Positions 34,206-42,924 of a stretch of DNA of 64,000 bases are shown in pieces (the stretch's first letter is position 1; each line of letters begins with the position of its first letter). The stretch is from an uncultured Verrucomicrobiota bacterium (GTDB lineage Bacteria > Verrucomicrobiota > Kiritimatiellia > CAIVKH01), in contig CALMUP010000019.1 of assembly GCA_937872895.1 (NCBI GenBank), positions 124,001 through 188,000 of the forward strand, given 5' to 3'. A program made the translations under genes and the position numbers. Below the pieces are notes generated by a model. It saw nothing but the letters and a program-made list of their open reading frames with translations, did not search any database and was not told where the DNA came from.

Positions 34206-34385
34206 GTGAACTTTGCCGATCAAGCCCGCGCCGATGGGATTGCCGAAGTAGCGCGCATCAGAAAGCACTTTATCGCGGAAGGATTCCACCCCCGCGATGC
34301 ATACAGGAAAGCGGTTCGTATCTTCGTGCGGCGGCCGGAGGCCCAAGACCAGCGTAAGAAGCAGCCCCCGCCCGACCATCCGTGA
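34206..34385 (+). CDS. Small unknown protein, paralogue of the 33843-34073 product
   Basis: A 59-aa frame starting at GTG 34206. IRKHFIAEGFHPRDAYRKAV then RIFVRRP aligns with the C-terminal half of the neighbour at 33843-34073. The start is uncertain because an ATA-opened extension precedes it and no good ribosome site is seen. A basic helical DNA- or protein-binding role is possible but not shown. Confidence 0.45.
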   Translation: MNFADQARADGIAEVARIRKHFIAEGFHPRDAYRKAVRIFVRRPEAQDQRKKQPPPDHP

Positions 34386-34400
34386 ATGTGCGCGAGAGGC

Positions 34401-34607
34401 TCACCTACGACCGATCAAGAGCAGGATGGGCATACAGGCAAGCCACGATGCAATGCCGCAAAGCGTGATCGATACGAACCACACAATCACTGTGGCAAGT
34501 AGGCCCCTCCCTTCGGAGAAGTGAAGCGCGACCAGCACGCCCGCGACCACTCCGACGACTTGTGAAATCACGTACCCGATCAAGTGAACCGCATCCTCGT
34601 TTTTCAT
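34401..34607 (-). CDS. Small two-TM membrane protein
   Basis: A 68-aa protein beginning MKNEDAVHLIGYV, with two hydrophobic helices (about 8-29 and 36-62) and a short basic end. ATG 34607 has GGAGG upstream. It is the only minus-strand gene of the element, so it may be transcribed separately, for example as an immunity or lysogeny-stage factor; this is speculation. Confidence 0.5.
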   Translation of the reverse strand: MKNEDAVHLIGYVISQVVGVVAGVLVALHFSEGRGLLATVIVWFVSITLCGIASWLACMPILLLIGRR

Positions 34608-34699
34608 GCTCCCGCCTCCCTGATTGCGTGACCGGTGCGACCACCGCGAACCGATCAACAGACGCACCAAGTATTACACCACCCGGCAAGGTGTGTGCC

Positions 34700-34712
34700 A
34701 CAAGCCGCTTGT
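34700..34712. repeat. 13-bp palindrome ACAAGCCGCTTGT, copy 1
   Basis: Found again at 38381-38393 and, with the central base changed to G, at 38407-38419. This copy lies about 100 nt before the Xre-like gene, with an A-tract next to it, in the presumed control region of the replication operon. A second small hairpin, GCTGCA/TGCAGC, lies at 34777-34791. Confidence 0.65.
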
Positions 34713-34807
34713 TACAAAAAAAAAGTTCATCGGGTACTTCACAATAGGTTTTTGCCGGTAAACAGTTTGCCTAATTGCTGCATGGTGCAGCGCAAAAGGT
34801 GAACGAT

Positions 34808-35017
34808 ATGATAAGTACGACACACTTGGGACAATTGCGTGTCCGGCAATTGATGACCGCGCAGGACATGACGGACCGATTGAATCAGCGAGGCGTGAAG
34901 ACTTCGCGTGTGCGCCTGGTGAAGATCGAGCACAACCGAGCAAAACCCACCCCCGAGGAAAAGAAGGCCATAGCCCGCATCCTCCGCGTGAAGGTCAAGG
35001 AGGCGTTCCCGCAATGA
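34808..35017 (+). CDS. Small Xre-like helix-turn-helix protein
   Basis: A 69-aa protein with LTAQ-type N-terminal helices and NRAKPTPEEKKAIARILRV, typical of the last helices of Xre/Cro DNA-binding domains. The ATG is preceded by AAAGGTG. It overlaps the Xis/MerR-like gene by 4 nt. It is likely the switch regulator of the element, possibly acting on the 13-bp palindromes; that target is inferred. Confidence 0.7.
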   Translation: MISTTHLGQLRVRQLMTAQDMTDRLNQRGVKTSRVRLVKIEHNRAKPTPEEKKAIARILRVKVKEAFPQ

Positions 35018-35211
35018 ACCTACCCACCCGCCTGACCGCCGAACAAGCCGAGCAGTATATCGGCACCACCGCCGAGGGATTGAAACGCCTCCGGCAACGC
35101 CGGGCGATCCGGTTCTATCGCCACGGCCACCGGTCCGTTTCCTACGACCGGGAATCCATCGACCAGTATTTGAAATCCATCGCCGTTGAGCCGATGCCGC
35201 GGGGAGACTGA
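35014..35211 (+). CDS. Excisionase/MerR-like winged-helix protein
   Basis: A 65-aa HTH_17-type protein: LTAEQAEQYIGTTAEGLKRL, then RRAIRFYRHG and YDRESIDQYL. This is the pattern of AlpA/Xis-like directionality factors and small DNA-binding regulators. It starts within the Xre-like gene through ATGA overlap. A role in excision is inferred from the family and the element context. Confidence 0.72.
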   Translation: MNLPTRLTAEQAEQYIGTTAEGLKRLRQRRAIRFYRHGHRSVSYDRESIDQYLKSIAVEPMPRGD

Positions 35212-35216
35212 CTTGA

Positions 35217-35678
35217 ATGAGCACCGACAAAGGAAACGCCCCGCAACCGGGCAGGCATACGGGGCGCAATCAACACGACGCACAACCTACCCCCACCGGC
35301 ACACATCAACAAGGCTATTTGATCCCGGTTCCCTTGGTCCCCGGTGAATCCAAGGACTTCGCTTTCCGATCCGGCACATTCAGGATTGAAGGCGACGCCG
35401 ATACCGTCATCAAGCAAATGATCCGGTGCAACGTGTGGGAATCATTCGCGCCTTGCGGCCTCCGGCCCAGGATGGAGAGCGTTGCCCATGGTCAAATCGA
35501 TGGCAGGTTCTACCTGTTCATCTGGAAGGCGGACGCGCTACGGGGAACACTTCAGAGCGTGTCCGGGCCGGATTCCCCCGCAGGTGTCGCCGTCATCCGT
35601 AAAGCATTCGAGAAGCATATCCGCGACGCCGCCACGCAGGGCGCAACCATCGTATGCGGGAAAGGTGAATCGTCATGA
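35217..35678 (+). CDS. Unknown protein preceding the primase-helicase
   Basis: A 153-aa protein that I do not recognise. The first 40 residues are polar and probably disordered; the rest is a mixed alpha/beta region with YLFIWKADALRG. It overlaps the primase-helicase gene by 4 nt, so it may be an accessory replication factor. No zinc motif or membrane segment is seen. Confidence 0.62.
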   Translation: MSTDKGNAPQPGRHTGRNQHDAQPTPTGTHQQGYLIPVPLVPGESKDFAFRSGTFRIEGDADTVIKQMIRCNVWESFAPCGLRPRMESVAHGQIDGRFYLFIWKADALRGTLQSVSGPDSPAGVAVIRKAFEKHIRDAATQGATIVCGKGESS

Positions 35679-37978
35679 GCAGCATATCCACGCAGTTTGA
35701 AACGTTGAAACGAAACACGGAAACCATCATGGATCACATTGCGCGTTGCCGCTCTGTGGGCATCGGCCCCGACATCCCGCACGAATTGACGCGCCTCCCT
35801 TGCTGGCTGACATGGAGCTTCGACCTACGAAACGGCAAGTTGACGAAGATCCCTTTCACTCCCGACGGTATGTCTTATGCGTCATCGACCGACCGCGAAA
35901 CGTGGGGCGCATTCGACACCGCGCTCGAATCGTGGAAATCCGACACCGCGCTTGCCGGAATCGGTTTTGCCTTCGACCCGGATCAAGGGATCCTCGGGAT
36001 CGACATCGACAAGTGTGTCGATCCGATCACCGGCCCGAACGATGAGGCCATGCAGATTGTTCGAAGCCTGAACACCTACACGGAATATTCCCAATCGGGG
36101 ACCGGATTGCACTTGCTGTGTCGGGCAAAGATGCCGGAAGGGCGAGGGCGCCGAAAGGGGGCGGTCGAATGCTATTCGCAAGGCCGATACTTCACCATGA
36201 CCGGCCGCCGCCTGGAGGGAACACCGTCGAACATCCGTGATTGTCAGGCCGAGGTTGACGAGCTTCTAGCCCGCTACTTCGAGCCGGGAGGCCCGACAAC
36301 CGTACCCGAGGACCGCACCCCCTCTGTGAACAACCTCCGAACCCTCCCCGATGACGACCTGTTGAACCGCGCACGGAACGCCAGAGGAGGCGACGAGTTC
36401 GCGCGATTGTGGGCTGGCGACTGGAAAGGCCGCTATCCGAGCCAGAGCGAGGCCGATGCCGCCTTGTTGGGCAAACTCCGGTTCTGGACCGGGGGCGATA
36501 AGGCCCGATCCTTCGACCTGTTCAACCAATCGGGATTGACCCGCCCGAAGTGGGGGCGCGACGACTACCGGGAAAGCACATGGCGGGCCATCGACCGCGG
36601 CCCCGTGTACGACCCGGCCAGCCGCAGCAAGCCCGACCCGATAGACGCCGAGCCGGAAGCACGCGCGGACGTGCCCGAGGAACCCGCCCGACCGACGCCA
36701 CCGGCCACCCCGGCGAAACAGGCCGGCGCAAGTACCGAGACCCGGGAAAACCCGCCGACCCCCGAGGCCGCAGCCGCCCGAGAGGAACGGGAGGCGCACA
36801 CCCTGAAGAGCCTCCGGCAAGTTCACCGCGATATGGGCGCAGCACTCGAGCGCGGCGACTTCGCCGACCTTCACGATGTGGCAAGGGGGCTTGCCTCGAT
36901 CCTCCGCACCCGAAGCGCACCCGCCGTTACGCGGGGGAAGTCGTGGACGGAAATTGCCTTCAGCACCGTGAACGAGGGCGAAACCCTCCTCGGCAATCGC
37001 TACCTGTGCAAAGCGGGAGCCATGCTGCTTATCGGCCCGTCCGGCGTCGGGAAATCCTCCGCGTCGTGCCAGCAGGATATGCAATGGGCCCTTGGCCGCG
37101 AGGCGTTCGGCATCCGTCCATCCCGGCCGCTCCGCATCATGACAATCCAGGCAGAGAACGATGATGGCGATCAAATCGAAATGGCCCAGGGCGTCATGAA
37201 GGGGTTGAAGCTGACCTCCGAGGACATGGACCAGATCGACGCGAACACGCACACCCGGACCAGCTTCAATGTGTCCGACAAGTTCCTCGAAGAGCTTGAA
37301 GCCGAGGTTGAGGCATGGAAACCCGACATCGTGCGCGTCGATCCTCTCAATTCCTACTTGGGAACCGACCCCAAGGACGTCAAGGCCGTGAACGAGTTTT
37401 GTCGTCAGGGCGTCAGCCCCCTACTGTTCAACCATGGATGCGCGGCCATCTTCGTCCACCACACCCCGAAGACCAACTTTCGAGAGAGCACCGGGAAATG
37501 GAGCACGGTTGATTGGGCGTATGCCGGGGGTGGAGCGGCCGACCTGACCAATTGGGCGCGAGCCGTCCTTGTCGTGGATCCCGTGAACATCGACGAAGGC
37601 ATTTACCGATTCATCGCGGCCAAGCGAGGCCGTCGCATCGGATGGAAAAACGAGGCCGGGGAATCCGTCACAGAGAGGTTTTTCCGGTACGCCAGAGAGC
37701 CCGGCTTGATCTATTGGGAGGAGGCCGACGCGCCCGAGGAAGCCACCAAGCCACACAAGAAGACCAAGACCGACCTTCTCGACCTGATACCCGAAACGGG
37801 ATCGATCGAGAAAGCCGCCCTCATCAGCAAGGCCCAGGATGCCGGTATCGGGATCAAAAAGGCCGAAGGATGGATCAACCAGCTTGTCGCCGATGGCGTC
37901 GCGCAGACGGTGAATGTACCACGTCCCGGAACCCGGCCAGCGGTTCACTTGTCCAGACGGACAGCCGGGGATTCCTGA
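35675..37978 (+). CDS. Primase-polymerase / RepA-like helicase fusion
   Basis: Replication protein of the element, 767 aa. The N-terminal part is a primase-polymerase-like domain: GFAFDPDQGILGIDIDKC with paired Asp, then SGTGLHLLCR and GRYFTMTGRR, as in archaeo-eukaryotic primases. A Glu/Pro/Ala-rich linker (about 315-375) leads to a RepA/AAA_25-type ATPase with Walker A LIGPSGVGKSS (about 450), VRVDPLNSYLG as Walker B and IFVHHTPK as sensor. The end looks like a winged helix. Such fusions drive replication of satellites and plasmids. Confidence 0.87.
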   Translation: MSSISTQFETLKRNTETIMDHIARCRSVGIGPDIPHELTRLPCWLTWSFDLRNGKLTKIPFTPDGMSYASSTDRETWGAFDTALESWKSDTALAGIGFAFDPDQGILGIDIDKCVDPITGPNDEAMQIVRSLNTYTEYSQSGTGLHLLCRAKMPEGRGRRKGAVECYSQGRYFTMTGRRLEGTPSNIRDCQAEVDELLARYFEPGGPTTVPEDRTPSVNNLRTLPDDDLLNRARNARGGDEFARLWAGDWKGRYPSQSEADAALLGKLRFWTGGDKARSFDLFNQSGLTRPKWGRDDYRESTWRAIDRGPVYDPASRSKPDPIDAEPEARADVPEEPARPTPPATPAKQAGASTETRENPPTPEAAAAREEREAHTLKSLRQVHRDMGAALERGDFADLHDVARGLASILRTRSAPAVTRGKSWTEIAFSTVNEGETLLGNRYLCKAGAMLLIGPSGVGKSSASCQQDMQWALGREAFGIRPSRPLRIMTIQAENDDGDQIEMAQGVMKGLKLTSEDMDQIDANTHTRTSFNVSDKFLEELEAEVEAWKPDIVRVDPLNSYLGTDPKDVKAVNEFCRQGVSPLLFNHGCAAIFVHHTPKTNFRESTGKWSTVDWAYAGGGAADLTNWARAVLVVDPVNIDEGIYRFIAAKRGRRIGWKNEAGESVTERFFRYAREPGLIYWEEADAPEEATKPHKKTKTDLLDLIPETGSIEKAALISKAQDAGIGIKKAEGWINQLVADGVAQTVNVPRPGTRPAVHLSRRTAGDS

Positions 37979-38023
37979 TAGATGCAGATGGGTATCAGCA
38001 TCCCCCATCCAGATCATCGGGAA

Positions 38024-38087
38024 CAGTGAGGGAGATAGATGCACACCCCCCCTACGTATGTACGGGGGGTATGTATCTATCTCACTG
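38024..38087. other. Large imperfect hairpin after the primase-helicase gene
   Basis: CAGTGAG (38024) and ATAGAT in the left arm match the complement of ATCTAT and CTCACTG in the right arm, and a CCCCCC/GGGGGG stem closes an 11-nt loop. The arms span 64 nt with one four-base bulge and two mismatches. It could be a replication origin structure or a terminator; no T-run follows. The remaining gap 37979-38435 holds no gene. Confidence 0.7.
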
Positions 38088-38307
38088 TCGCGATCCAGAT
38101 GCCGACAGGGAGAAAAACCCGAAGGCCAGCCGGTCGAAACATTGACCAGAACGTTACCCCCAGAGCAGTCTGCAGGAGCACACCGGCACGCGCCGTCCCT
38201 GTGCTACCCGGACCGGGGAACGGTCAGGCCGACGCATCGACCCGCATCCGCGCCCATGGTTGCGATTGTTGACCAATGACCCCGAAGCAACCCGATCAGA
38301 CGGCCAA

Positions 38308-38345
38308 ACGTATCGCTTTTGTATCGCCAAAAATGGCCCTAAATC
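38308..38345. repeat. Putative integrase arm-type site, right
   Basis: Right counterpart of 31678-31715, same orientation, 31 of 38 positions identical. Confidence 0.6.
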
Positions 38346-38380
38346 GGCCCTTTTGACGCTTTTTGCCTTTCGGACAAACG

Positions 38381-38419
38381 ACAAGCCGCTTGTTACTTTT
38401 GCGTTCACAAGCGGCTTGT
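38381..38419. repeat. Two 13-bp palindromes next to the right att site
   Basis: ACAAGCCGCTTGT (38381-38393) and ACAAGCGGCTTGT (38407-38419), 26 bp apart start to start. Together they can also form a larger inverted structure. They lie 17 bp from the right att core. Confidence 0.7.
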
Positions 38420-38435
38420 ATTCAACGTTTTATAT

Positions 38436-38483
38436 TGGAGCCAGCAATCGGACTTGAACCGATGACCGCCTGATTACAAATCA
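38436..38483. other. Right attachment site within tRNA-Thr
   Basis: 48 bp identical to 31594-31641. After this block the two sequences differ at once, which marks the core limit. Confidence 0.9.
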
Positions 38484-38511
38484 AGTGCTCTACCAACTGA
38501 GCTATGCTGGC
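38436..38511 (-). tRNA. tRNA-Thr (UGU)
   Basis: 76 nt including an encoded CCA end. The acceptor arm pairs GCCAGCA with TGCTGGC. The D arm AGCTCAGTTGGTAGAGC, the anticodon stem CTTGA/TCAAG with loop TTTGTAA (anticodon TGT) and the T arm with GGTTCAAGTCC are all present. The integrated element uses its 3' 48 nt as attachment site and leaves this copy intact. Confidence 0.96.
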
Positions 38512-38526
38512 GTGGTGGCAGGAAGG

Positions 38527-40071
38527 TTACGGCGCGGCGGGGGTGGCGTCAACCGCGTCCTGCGGGGCTTCGGCGGGAGCGGGTTCCTCGAGGGCCGGGG
38601 CGGGAGGCGCTTCCTCGGCGGATTTCTTGGCCTTCTTCTTACGTGGCTTCTTGGGCTTTTCACCGGCCGGTACCGGCTCGGACAGGCCGGGTTCATCCGG
38701 GATAACCGGAGCGGCCTCGACCGCCGGAACAGGCTCCACGGCGGGAGCAGCCGGGTCGGCTTCGGGCAGGGCCGCCTCGGGCAGGATCGGGGGATCGTCG
38801 AGCGGGACCGGCTTCATGAAGTCGGGGGTGGGTTCGGGTTTGACCGGTTCCGGCTCCGGCGCGGAAGGCGTGGCGGAGACCGTGGACGGATCAACCAGGG
38901 CCGGATCGCTCCAGAACGGATCGTCGAGCGGCAAGGTTCCGTCCTCCTCCTCGGCGGCCACCGGCGCGGCTGGAACGACCGGTTCGGCCGGTTCGTCGGC
39001 GACCGGTTGTTCGATGACCGGTACCTCCACGATCGGTTCCTCGCCGGCCACCGTCGGTTCCTCTTCAATCGCCACCACAGGTGCCGGCTCGCTCTCCGGG
39101 GCGTCGGCCACGGCGTCCAGCGCGACGTCGGCTTCAACCTCGGTCACGGCGTCGGCGTCCAGGGCCGGAGCCTCGTCGCTCACCGGTCCGGTTTCCGTCG
39201 CGGGTTCGGTCGCGGGTTCGGACTCGACTTCGGTCGCCGGTTCGGTTTCGGTCGCTGCGGGATCCGCGGACAGGGGCTGGTCGATCAGGTCCCAGTCCGC
39301 TTCGCTCACTGCGGGGGCGGCGTCCTCGAGGGCGGCCGGCGTTTCCGGGGCGTCTTGGTCGGGTACGTAGGTGTCGGGTTTCGGTTCGACGTAGCCGTTC
39401 TGCATGGCCATCATCGCGACGATCATGCTGACGAGGTATTCCTGGGAGGGGGTGCGCGATTTTTCCTCGGCGCGGCGCAGGGCGGCATGGATCGACGACT
39501 GGACCTTGCCCATGTGGCCGGCGGCGGGGTCGAACAGGTCGCGCACCGGGACCTTGCGCGCGGTGGCGTAGGCGAACAGGTCTTTCTGGATATCGGCCAT
39601 GATGGCTTCGAGGGCGATGAAGACGCGGTTGTAGGGGTTGGTGGTGATGCTGCGGTTGATCTCCTCGATTTGTTGAACGACGGTCGCGACGTCCTTCTTC
39701 ACCGGTTCGATGGAGCGGATGATGTAGTAATACTGGCGGCCGCGCTGGCTGACCGTTCCGGAGAAGAGGTACGCGTCGCCGGGGGTGGCGGAACGGAGGG
39801 ACTCGACCGCTTCTTCCGCGGCATAGACGTCACCGAGCTCCTCGGTGACGAACCGGTAGAAGGCGCGGTTGTCGAGGCGCAGGGGGCGGTCGCCGGGTGC
39901 TTCCTTGAGCGTGTCCTGGAACACCACGCCGCGGGCCCAGAAGCGCTGGGGCGAGGCCTTCAGCGCGGCGGCTTCGGTGGGAAGGTATTCCTGGGCGGTG
40001 GCCGGCAGGACGGCCATTGAAACGACGACCGTCAACCCCAGCGCGCGCAATGAACGTAGCAATCCCGCCAT
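38527..40071 (-). CDS. Secreted acidic Pro/Glu-rich protein
   Basis: A 514-aa exported protein, otherwise unassigned. A signal peptide ends near TAQ (residue 27). An ordered alpha/beta region (about 28-220) follows, with a coiled-coil-like DVATVVQQIEEINRSIT. The next 260 residues are a Pro/Ala/Glu/Asp-rich low-complexity tail ending in a basic KKPRKKKAKK patch. The tail looks like a flexible spacer in the periplasm or cell wall. It is bounded by the tRNA gene and the pnp terminator. Confidence 0.8.
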   Translation of the reverse strand: MAGLLRSLRALGLTVVVSMAVLPATAQEYLPTEAAALKASPQRFWARGVVFQDTLKEAPGDRPLRLDNRAFYRFVTEELGDVYAAEEAVESLRSATPGDAYLFSGTVSQRGRQYYYIIRSIEPVKKDVATVVQQIEEINRSITTNPYNRVFIALEAIMADIQKDLFAYATARKVPVRDLFDPAAGHMGKVQSSIHAALRRAEEKSRTPSQEYLVSMIVAMMAMQNGYVEPKPDTYVPDQDAPETPAALEDAAPAVSEADWDLIDQPLSADPAATETEPATEVESEPATEPATETGPVSDEAPALDADAVTEVEADVALDAVADAPESEPAPVVAIEEEPTVAGEEPIVEVPVIEQPVADEPAEPVVPAAPVAAEEEDGTLPLDDPFWSDPALVDPSTVSATPSAPEPEPVKPEPTPDFMKPVPLDDPPILPEAALPEADPAAPAVEPVPAVEAAPVIPDEPGLSEPVPAGEKPKKPRKKKAKKSAEEAPPAPALEEPAPAEAPQDAVDATPAAP

Positions 40072-40114
40072 GATGAAATCTCCGCTGATTCGTAGGGTCT
40101 AGAGTAAACAGAAA

Positions 40115-40148
40115 GACCGGGGTGTCAACGTTGGTTAACACCCCGGTC
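40115..40148 (-). terminator. Intrinsic terminator after pnp
   Basis: GACCGGGGTGT pairs with ACACCCCGGTC (11-bp stem, 12-nt loop), followed on the minus strand by TTTCTGTTT. It lies 35 nt after the pnp stop. Confidence 0.85.
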
Positions 40149-40182
40149 GTGGTTGCGGTGAGGATGAATCAGCGCGGGCGGA

Positions 40183-42297
40183 TCAGCCCTGGTTGTCCAT
40201 CTCGGCCATGGCGGCCTTGCGGCTCAGGCGGACCTTGCCGGACATCTCGTCAACGGCCAGGCACTTGACCCACATGGTGTCGCCGATCTTGCAGATATCG
40301 TCGACGGACTTCACGCGGAAGTCGGCGAGTTCGCTGATGTGGACGAGGCCTTCCTTGCCGGGCATGAACTCGACGAAGGCGCCGAACTCCTTGGCGCCGG
40401 TGACGGTGCCCTGGTAGATCTTGCCGACTTCGGGTTCGGCGGTGAGGGCGCCGATCTCGCGCACGGCGATGTCCATCGACTCCTTCTCGCTGGCGAACAC
40501 GCGCACGGTGCCGTCGTCCTCGATGTCGATCTTCGCGCCGGAGAGGTCGGTGATGCGGCGGATGTTCTTGCCGCCGGGGCCGATGAGGGCGCCGATCTTC
40601 TCGGGGTTGATGCGGAGGACCTGGATACGCGGGGCGTAGGGCGAGAGGTCACCGCGCGGGGCGTCGATGACGGTCTGCATGTAGTCGAGGATCTGCTGGC
40701 GTCCCTTGTTGGCCATGGTGAAGGCCTTCTCGACGAGGTCCCAGCGCAGGCCGCGGATCTTGAGGTCGACCTGGAAACCGGTGATGCCCTGGCGGGTGCC
40801 GGTGACCTTGAAGTCCATCTCGCCGCAATGGTCCTCGGCGCCGAGGATGTCGAGGACCAGCTCGGCCTTGTCGGCTTCGCTGAACAGGCCGACCGAGATG
40901 CCCGCGACGGGCTTGGTGATCGGCACGCCGGCATCCATCAGCGCGAGGGTGCCCGCGCAGACGCTGGCCATCGAGGAGGAGCCGTTCGACTCCATGATCT
41001 CGGAGACCACGCGGATGCTGTAGGGGTAGTCGTTCGGGATCACCGGGACGAGCGAGCGCTCGGCGAGGTTGCCGTGGCCGGTTTCGCGGCGGCTGGTCAT
41101 GCCGAGGCGGCCGACTTCGCCGACCGAGTACGGCGGGAAGTTGTAGTGGAGGATGAACCGTTTCTCCTTCGGGCCGCCGGCGACCGCGTCGAGGTCCTGG
41201 ACGTCGTCGCTGGTGCCGAGGGTGACGGTGGCGAGGGACTGGGTCTCGCCGCGCGCGAACAGCGAGGAGCCGTGGGTGCGCGGGAGCACGGCGACTTCGC
41301 CGTAGAGGTCGCGGAGCTGGTCGAAGCCGCGGCCGCCGATGCGGGTCTTCTTCTCGATGACGAGGCGGCGGGTGGATTCGATCTCGAAGGCGTCGAAGAG
41401 GTGGAAGTATTCCTCGGAGGTCAGCTCGGGGAACTTCTCCTTGAGCTTGGCCTCGAGGGTGGTCTTCACCTCGGTGACCTTGTCCTGGCGCTCGAGTTTG
41501 CCGCGGATGGCCAGGGCGGCCATCATCGCGTCGCCGGCGATCTCGTGGGCGGCGGCGAGCTGGGCGGAGTCGGGCAGGGTTTCGGAGACGACCTTCTCGG
41601 GCAGGCCGAGCTGGCGGCGCAGTTCGAGCTGGGCGTCGATGATGGCGGGGATGAACGAGTGGCCGAACTTCATGGCGGCGACCATGTCGGCGTCGCTGAT
41701 CTCGTTCGCGTTGCCCTCGATCATGATCGGGAAGTCGCGGCTGCCGGCATAGGTCAGCTTGATGTCGCTCTGCTCCATCTCGGCATGGGTCGGGTTGACC
41801 ACGAACTGGCCGTTGATGCGGCCGACGCGCACGGCGGCGATCGGGCCGAAGAACGGGATCTCGGAGATGGTCAGCGCGGCGCTGGCGGCGATGACGCTGA
41901 GGATATCCGGCTCCTGCTCGCCGTCGGCGCTGAGCAGGGCGTTGTTGATCTGGACGTCGTTGCGGTAGCCGGCCGGGAAGAACGGGCGCAGCGGACGGTC
42001 GGTCACGCGGGCGGTGAGGATCTCGCGTTCGCTCGGCTTGGCCTCGCGCTTGAAGTAGCCGCCGGGGAACCGGCCGGCCGCGTAGAACTTCTCGCGGTAT
42101 TCAACCTGCAACGGGAAAAAGTCGACGCCCTCGCGGGGGGTTTTGGTGCAGGTGATGGCGGAGAACACGATGGTGTCCCCGATTCGGGCGGTAACCGCGC
42201 CGGCGGCCTGTTTGGCCATCAGACCCGTTTCGAGGGTCAGGATCTTGCCGCCGAGGTTGACCTCGACGCGCTTGCGTAACGAACTGCTACTGCTCAT
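40183..42297 (-). CDS. pnp: Polyribonucleotide nucleotidyltransferase
   Basis: 3'-5' phosphorolytic exoribonuclease of RNA decay, 704 aa. Two RNase PH domains are joined by a helical domain; the second holds [16 protein letters not shown] with the catalytic Asp pair and the [14 protein letters not shown] segment. A KH domain ([11 protein letters not shown]) and a terminal S1 domain ([28 protein letters not shown], read in part) follow. It lies downstream of rpsO, the conserved arrangement in bacteria. Confidence 0.97.
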   Translation of the reverse strand: MSSSSSLRKRVEVNLGGKILTLETGLMAKQAAGAVTARIGDTIVFSAITCTKTPREGVDFFPLQVEYREKFYAAGRFPGGYFKREAKPSEREILTARVTDRPLRPFFPAGYRNDVQINNALLSADGEQEPDILSVIAASAALTISEIPFFGPIAAVRVGRINGQFVVNPTHAEMEQSDIKLTYAGSRDFPIMIEGNANEISDADMVAAMKFGHSFIPAIIDAQLELRRQLGLPEKVVSETLPDSAQLAAAHEIAGDAMMAALAIRGKLERQDKVTEVKTTLEAKLKEKFPELTSEEYFHLFDAFEIESTRRLVIEKKTRIGGRGFDQLRDLYGEVAVLPRTHGSSLFARGETQSLATVTLGTSDDVQDLDAVAGGPKEKRFILHYNFPPYSVGEVGRLGMTSRRETGHGNLAERSLVPVIPNDYPYSIRVVSEIMESNGSSSMASVCAGTLALMDAGVPITKPVAGISVGLFSEADKAELVLDILGAEDHCGEMDFKVTGTRQGITGFQVDLKIRGLRWDLVEKAFTMANKGRQQILDYMQTVIDAPRGDLSPYAPRIQVLRINPEKIGALIGPGGKNIRRITDLSGAKIDIEDDGTVRVFASEKESMDIAVREIGALTAEPEVGKIYQGTVTGAKEFGAFVEFMPGKEGLVHISELADFRVKSVDDICKIGDTMWVKCLAVDEMSGKVRLSRKAAMAEMDNQG

Positions 42298-42367
42298 GGT
42301 GTTTCCTTGGTTTTACAGCGGGGGGGGACGTGGCAGGGATCTGGGGTGGCCGGGACCCAACAACAAA

Positions 42368-42410
42368 AGCCGAGTCCGACGTGCGTTTTGGATGCACGCC
42401 GGAATCGGCT
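42368..42410 (-). terminator. Hairpin between rpsO and pnp (terminator or RNase III site)
   Basis: AGCCGA-TCCG-CGTGC arms pair across 42368-42410 with few mismatches and are followed on the minus strand by TTTTGTTGTT. In other bacteria this position holds the rpsO terminator and the processing site for pnp autocontrol; the same role here is inferred. Confidence 0.75.
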
Positions 42411-42433
42411 TGCTGGTGGTTGGGGCAAGAGGA

Positions 42434-42703
42434 TTACCGGCGCAGGCCAAGACGCTGAATCAGGCTCTGATAACGAGCCTCGTCCTTGGAGCGGAGGTAG
42501 TCCAGCAGCTTGCGGCGCTTGCTGACCATGATGATCAGACCGCGGCGGGAGCTGTGATCCTTGTTGTGGGCCTGCAGATGACCGGTCAGCTCCTTGATGC
42601 GCTGGCTGATCAGGGCCACCTGAACCTCGACGGAACCGGTGTCGGTTTCGTGCGTCCGGAATTCCTGTTTGATAGTCGCTTTCGCGGCGTTTTCCATATC
42701 CAT
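42434..42703 (-). CDS. rpsO: 30S ribosomal protein S15
   Basis: 89-aa ribosomal protein binding 16S rRNA. The family core is evident: [20 protein letters not shown], then [11 protein letters not shown], and the end [25 protein letters not shown] (partial). Alone upstream of pnp, as in most bacteria. Confidence 0.97.
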   Translation of the reverse strand: MDMENAAKATIKQEFRTHETDTGSVEVQVALISQRIKELTGHLQAHNKDHSSRRGLIIMVSKRRKLLDYLRSKDEARYQSLIQRLGLRR

Positions 42704-42798
42704 ACCGAGCCTCCAAGAGGCCCGCCTTTGCTTTCGTTTATGGTTTTTGTTTGGGGCTTCTTATAGTGAGTCGATCCCGGCTTGTAAACCCCAAACTG

Positions 42799-42843
42799 TC
42801 CAAGGATTGGAAAACGGGCGGCGCGGGTTGTCCAGGGTCTGGA
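42799..42843. repeat. Paired 13-bp palindromes TCCA-N5-TGGA
   Basis: TCCAAGGATTGGA (42799) and TCCAGGGTCTGGA (42831), 32 bp start to start, in the 221-bp gap between rpsO and the PCD gene. Spacing is identical to the pair at 11291 and 11323, with the two variants in reverse order. Confidence 0.75.
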
Positions 42844-42924
42844 CAACCGGGGGCGCGGGCTGGGGTCGGGCGACCGGCGGCGGACCCATCTCTGGCCATC
42901 CCGTTCCCGTAAAACGTGTTGTGA

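Larger units (their letters stand above)
31594..38483. mobile_element. Integrated element in tRNA-Thr(UGU)
   Basis: Bounded by a 48-bp perfect direct repeat (31594-31641 and 38436-38483) that equals the 3' part of the tRNA-Thr gene. Inside are a tyrosine integrase next to the left end, small unknown genes, an Xre/Xis-like pair, a primase-helicase and a large hairpin. No capsid, terminase or conjugation gene is visible, so a satellite or plasmid-like island is more likely than a full prophage. Confidence 0.9.

Noticed and set aside
33551-34357. 268-aa open frame in the tRNA element
   Set aside because: Low-complexity Pro/Arg composition, no ribosome site, and it is overlapped by the two paralogous small frames.
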